Assembly (NCBI GenBank): GCA_025923075.1 | Contig: JAICGN010000022.1 | Coordinates: forward strand, 1-48,805 | From: Chitinophagaceae bacterium | Lineage (GTDB): Bacteria; Bacteroidota; Bacteroidia; Chitinophagales; Chitinophagaceae | Reading direction: 5' to 3' | DNA: 48,805 nucleotides | In this document: one piece after another, positions 46,706 through 48,805 of the stretch | Numbering within the stretch: the stretch's first letter is position 1 | Layout: every line of letters starts with the position of its first letter | Program-made: the position numbers and the translations under genes | The notes under the pieces: model-generated | Databases searched by the model: none | Told to the model about the DNA's origin: nothing | The model's input: the letters and a program-made list of their open reading frames with translations, nothing else

Positions 46706-47803
46706 ATGAAAATAAAAGATGTTATTGCGACCCTTGAAGTCATGGCCCCACCTTCGTTACAGGAAGGATATGATAACGCAGGACTAATTGCTGGTGATGA
46801 AAATGCAACTTGCACCGGCATTCTGGTTTCTTTAGATGCCACCCCCGCTATTGTAGATGAAGCAATACAAAAGCGCTGTAACCTTGTTGTGTCGCACCAT
46901 CCAATCATTTTTGCCGGGTTAAAAAAAGTCACTGGAAAAAATTATGTACAGAAAGCTATTATTAATTCAATTAAAAACGAGATCGCGCTTTATGCAATCC
47001 ATACCAACCTAGATAATATCGTTAACGGCGTAAATGGAAGAATTGCAAGCTTGATTGGCCTGCAGAATATTTCGGTCCTGGCTCCAAAAGAAAATCAACT
47101 TAAAAAACTATACACCTTTGTCCCGGTTTCTGATGCGGATAAGGTAAGACAAGCAATACACGATGCTGGTGGGGGACATATCGGTAATTACGAGGACTGT
47201 AGTTTTAACGTGGAGGGTTTTGGAACCTTTAAGGGGGGCGTGGAGACAAATCCCTATGTTGGTCAACGGGGAGAATTGCATCGGGAACATGAAATTAAAA
47301 TTGAAGTGATATTCCCGGCTTGGCTTGAAGGAAGAATAGTAAAAGCGCTGTTATCCTCACATCCTTATGAGGAAGTGGCTTATGACATTATCAGGCTGGA
47401 AAATCGATTTTCTACAATTGGTTCGGGGGTGATTGGAGATCTGCCCAGGCCAGTTGATGCAGGCGCATTGCTTAGCATGTTGAAAGAGAGGTTCGGTCTT
47501 CCGGTGATCAGGCATACCGAACTATTAAAAGAGCCGGTCAGCCGTGTCGCTGTCTGTGGTGGTGCAGGAGGTTTCCTGATTTCCAACGCATTGGCCGCCA
47601 ATGCGGACATGTTTATTACTTCGGATATTAAGTACCATGAGTTCTTCGATGCCAATGATAAAATGGTAATAGCAGACATTGGTCATTACGAAAGTGAACA
47701 ATTCACCATCAACCTTTTGCAGGAATTTTTAGAGCAAAAATTCCCTACCTTTGCCGTCCTTAAAACTGAAGTGAATACAAACCCGGTTCGGTACTTTTTA
47801 TAG
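46706..47803 (+). CDS. Nif3-like dinuclear metal center protein
   Basis: A 365-residue member of the Nif3/GTP cyclohydrolase I type 2 family (COG0327). Metal ligands are visible in NLVVSHHPIIF, AIHTNLDN and the C-terminal DIGHYESEQF. A PII-like insert of about 100 residues (KLYTFVPVSDADKVRQAIHD) sits in the middle, as in the longer family members. It forms hexameric toroids. The exact activity is not settled, though roles in metal or cofactor homeostasis have been proposed. Followed by the zinc-ribbon gene on the same strand after 106 bases, a frequent pairing. Confidence 0.93.
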   Translation: MKIKDVIATLEVMAPPSLQEGYDNAGLIAGDENATCTGILVSLDATPAIVDEAIQKRCNLVVSHHPIIFAGLKKVTGKNYVQKAIINSIKNEIALYAIHTNLDNIVNGVNGRIASLIGLQNISVLAPKENQLKKLYTFVPVSDADKVRQAIHDAGGGHIGNYEDCSFNVEGFGTFKGGVETNPYVGQRGELHREHEIKIEVIFPAWLEGRIVKALLSSHPYEEVAYDIIRLENRFSTIGSGVIGDLPRPVDAGALLSMLKERFGLPVIRHTELLKEPVSRVAVCGGAGGFLISNALAANADMFITSDIKYHEFFDANDKMVIADIGHYESEQFTINLLQEFLEQKFPTFAVLKTEVNTNPVRYFL

Positions 47804-47909
47804 CTGAATACGATTAGGAGTAGCAGCATGCGACGCAAGAGCAGCTTAATAGTAGGATTGTTGCCGGGTTCATAATAACACTTCAAACAAAAATAAAATC
47901 ATCAAATAA

Positions 47910-48665
47910 ATGAGTACAGTAAAAGAGTATTCGGTGCAGGAAAAACTTACCGGCCTGGTAACGCTTCAAAAAATTGATTCCAAGCTGGATGAATTAAAAG
48001 TATTAAAAGGTGAATTGCCAATGGAAGTGGCCGACCTTGAAGATGAGATCCAGGGACTGCATGCCAGGCAAACAAGGATCGAAGAAGAGATAAACGGTAT
48101 CACTGAGTTTATCGAACAGAAAAAAGAATTGATCAAAGAATCCGGCGGATTGGTGAAAAAATACGAGAAGCAAAGCAACAATGTAAAAAATAACCGCGAG
48201 TTTGAAGCGATCAATAAAGAGATCGAGATGCAGCAATTGGAAGTCAAGCTTGCTGAAAAGCATATTAAGGATGCAACAGACGAGATCTCTGAGAAAGCTA
48301 TTGCACTTGAAAAAGCAAAAAAGACAATTGCTGCAAAAGAAGGAATTCTGAATACTAAGAAGGAAGAGCTGGAAAAGATCATTGCCTCTACGGAGAAAGA
48401 AGAAAAACATTTTAATAAAATGGCGGCGGAAGCAAAGGATTCTGTTGATCCCCGTCTGTTAACCAGCTATAGCAAAATTCGCCATAGTTATCGCAATGGT
48501 TTAGCGGTAGTTCAGGTGGAAAGAGATGCCTGTGGTGGTTGCTTCTATGCTATTCCTCCCCAAAAGCAAAGTGAAATACGCCAGCATAAAAAGATTATGG
48601 TTTGCGAAAACTGTGGTCGTGTACTGGTTGATACAGATCTTCACGCTGCCGTTGAAATAAAATGA
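47910..48665 (+). CDS. Coiled-coil protein with C4 zinc ribbon (CT398/CdsZ-like)
   Basis: A 251-residue protein with a long coiled-coil hairpin (about 25-175) and a C-terminal C4 zinc ribbon whose cysteines lie in DACGGCFYAIPPQ and MVCENCGRVLVD. This is the zf-RING_7/COG1579 architecture. Chlamydial CT398 (CdsZ) contacts sigma-54 and a type III secretion protein, but in other bacteria the role is not established. Gene order Nif3 - zinc ribbon - is common in Bacteroidota. A good terminator follows at 48685. Confidence 0.9.
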   Translation: MSTVKEYSVQEKLTGLVTLQKIDSKLDELKVLKGELPMEVADLEDEIQGLHARQTRIEEEINGITEFIEQKKELIKESGGLVKKYEKQSNNVKNNREFEAINKEIEMQQLEVKLAEKHIKDATDEISEKAIALEKAKKTIAAKEGILNTKKEELEKIIASTEKEEKHFNKMAAEAKDSVDPRLLTSYSKIRHSYRNGLAVVQVERDACGGCFYAIPPQKQSEIRQHKKIMVCENCGRVLVDTDLHAAVEIK

Positions 48666-48684
48666 CTTTAAATAGATTTTTTTT

Positions 48685-48718
48685 ACCCCGTCTTGGTTTA
48701 TCCGGGCGGGGTTTTTTG
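48685..48718 (+). terminator. Rho-independent terminator after zinc-ribbon gene
   Basis: An 8-bp GC-rich stem (ACCCCGTC 48685-48692 with GGCGGGGT 48705-48712, one G-T pair) and a 12-base loop are followed by a T-run to 48717. It separates the zinc-ribbon gene from the recN start at 48737. Confidence 0.85.
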
Positions 48719-48736
48719 TTTTAAATTGCATTTACC

Positions 48737-48805
48737 ATGCTGAAACAACTTTCCATTCAGAATTATGCCATCATAGATTCCATAGATATTAAGTTTCCAA
48801 ATGAG
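48737..48805 (+). CDS. recN: DNA repair protein RecN (5' end only)
   Basis: The 23 codons before the window edge read MLKQLSIQNYAIIDSIDIKF then PNE. This matches the start of RecN (MLxxLxIxNxAIIDxLxIxF), an SMC-like ATPase in double-strand break repair. The Walker A loop is beyond the edge. The call rests on a short sequence. Confidence 0.75.
   Translation, partial: MLKQLSIQNYAIIDSIDIKFPNE

Overview
The window looks like a chromosomal segment of a Bacteroidota bacterium, most likely of the family Chitinophagaceae. The basis is two PorP/SprF-type proteins, each behind a giant PKD-repeat protein with a gliding-motility-type C-terminal domain, a type A type IX secretion (T9SS) sorting domain, Bacteroidota-type -7 boxes (TAnnTTTG) close to several start codons, few Shine-Dalgarno sites, and moderate to low GC. 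The genus is not determined. I saw no rRNA, tRNA, CRISPR array, prophage or intact insertion sequence.

Region 1 (about 0.1-18.4 kb) is a signalling and stress island. It has eight two-component genes: an NtrC-type sigma-54 activator, a single-domain receiver, a CHASE3 membrane histidine kinase, a receiver-PAS-kinase hybrid, two more single-domain receivers, a 2045-residue soluble kinase with a long HAMP array and three C-terminal receivers, and a receiver-kinase directly behind it. A good -24/-12 sigma-54 site precedes the receiver that is divergent from the NtrC gene. Between the kinases (3.9-8.3 kb) lie stress-type genes: a split-barrel flavin-type protein, a DUF2383 four-helix protein, a DUF1328 membrane protein of only 58 residues (too short for a 60-residue cutoff), an SDR oxidoreductase, and the end-joining pair Ku plus a stand-alone LigD-type polymerase domain without a ligase.

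Region 2 (18.4-34.9 kb) is mostly housekeeping: a polyprenyl-phosphate GlcNAc-1-phosphate transferase divergent from recG, then the first PKD adhesin-PorP pair, a GlcD-type FAD oxidase, a small outer-membrane protein, a LOG-family protein, and a tight run of symporter, O-methyltransferase, glucosaminidase-LysM and hypoxanthine phosphoribosyltransferase, followed by an exported VWA protein.

Region 3 (35-48.8 kb) has grpE-dnaJ, an RlmI-type rRNA methyltransferase, a T9SS type A sorting-domain protein, a peroxiredoxin, an aquaporin, the second and larger PKD adhesin-PorP operon (minus strand), a small lipoprotein, an exported DinB-like protein, a Nif3-family protein, a coiled-coil zinc-ribbon protein and the first 23 codons of recN at the right edge. 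A pair of 15-bp direct repeats near 45.87 kb resembles the end of an IS21-type element and may be a relic.

The most unusual features are the HAMP array with an exact 276-bp period, the interleaving of two-component genes with end-joining repair genes, the sigma-54 sites there, and two same-order adhesin-PorP modules within 25 kb.
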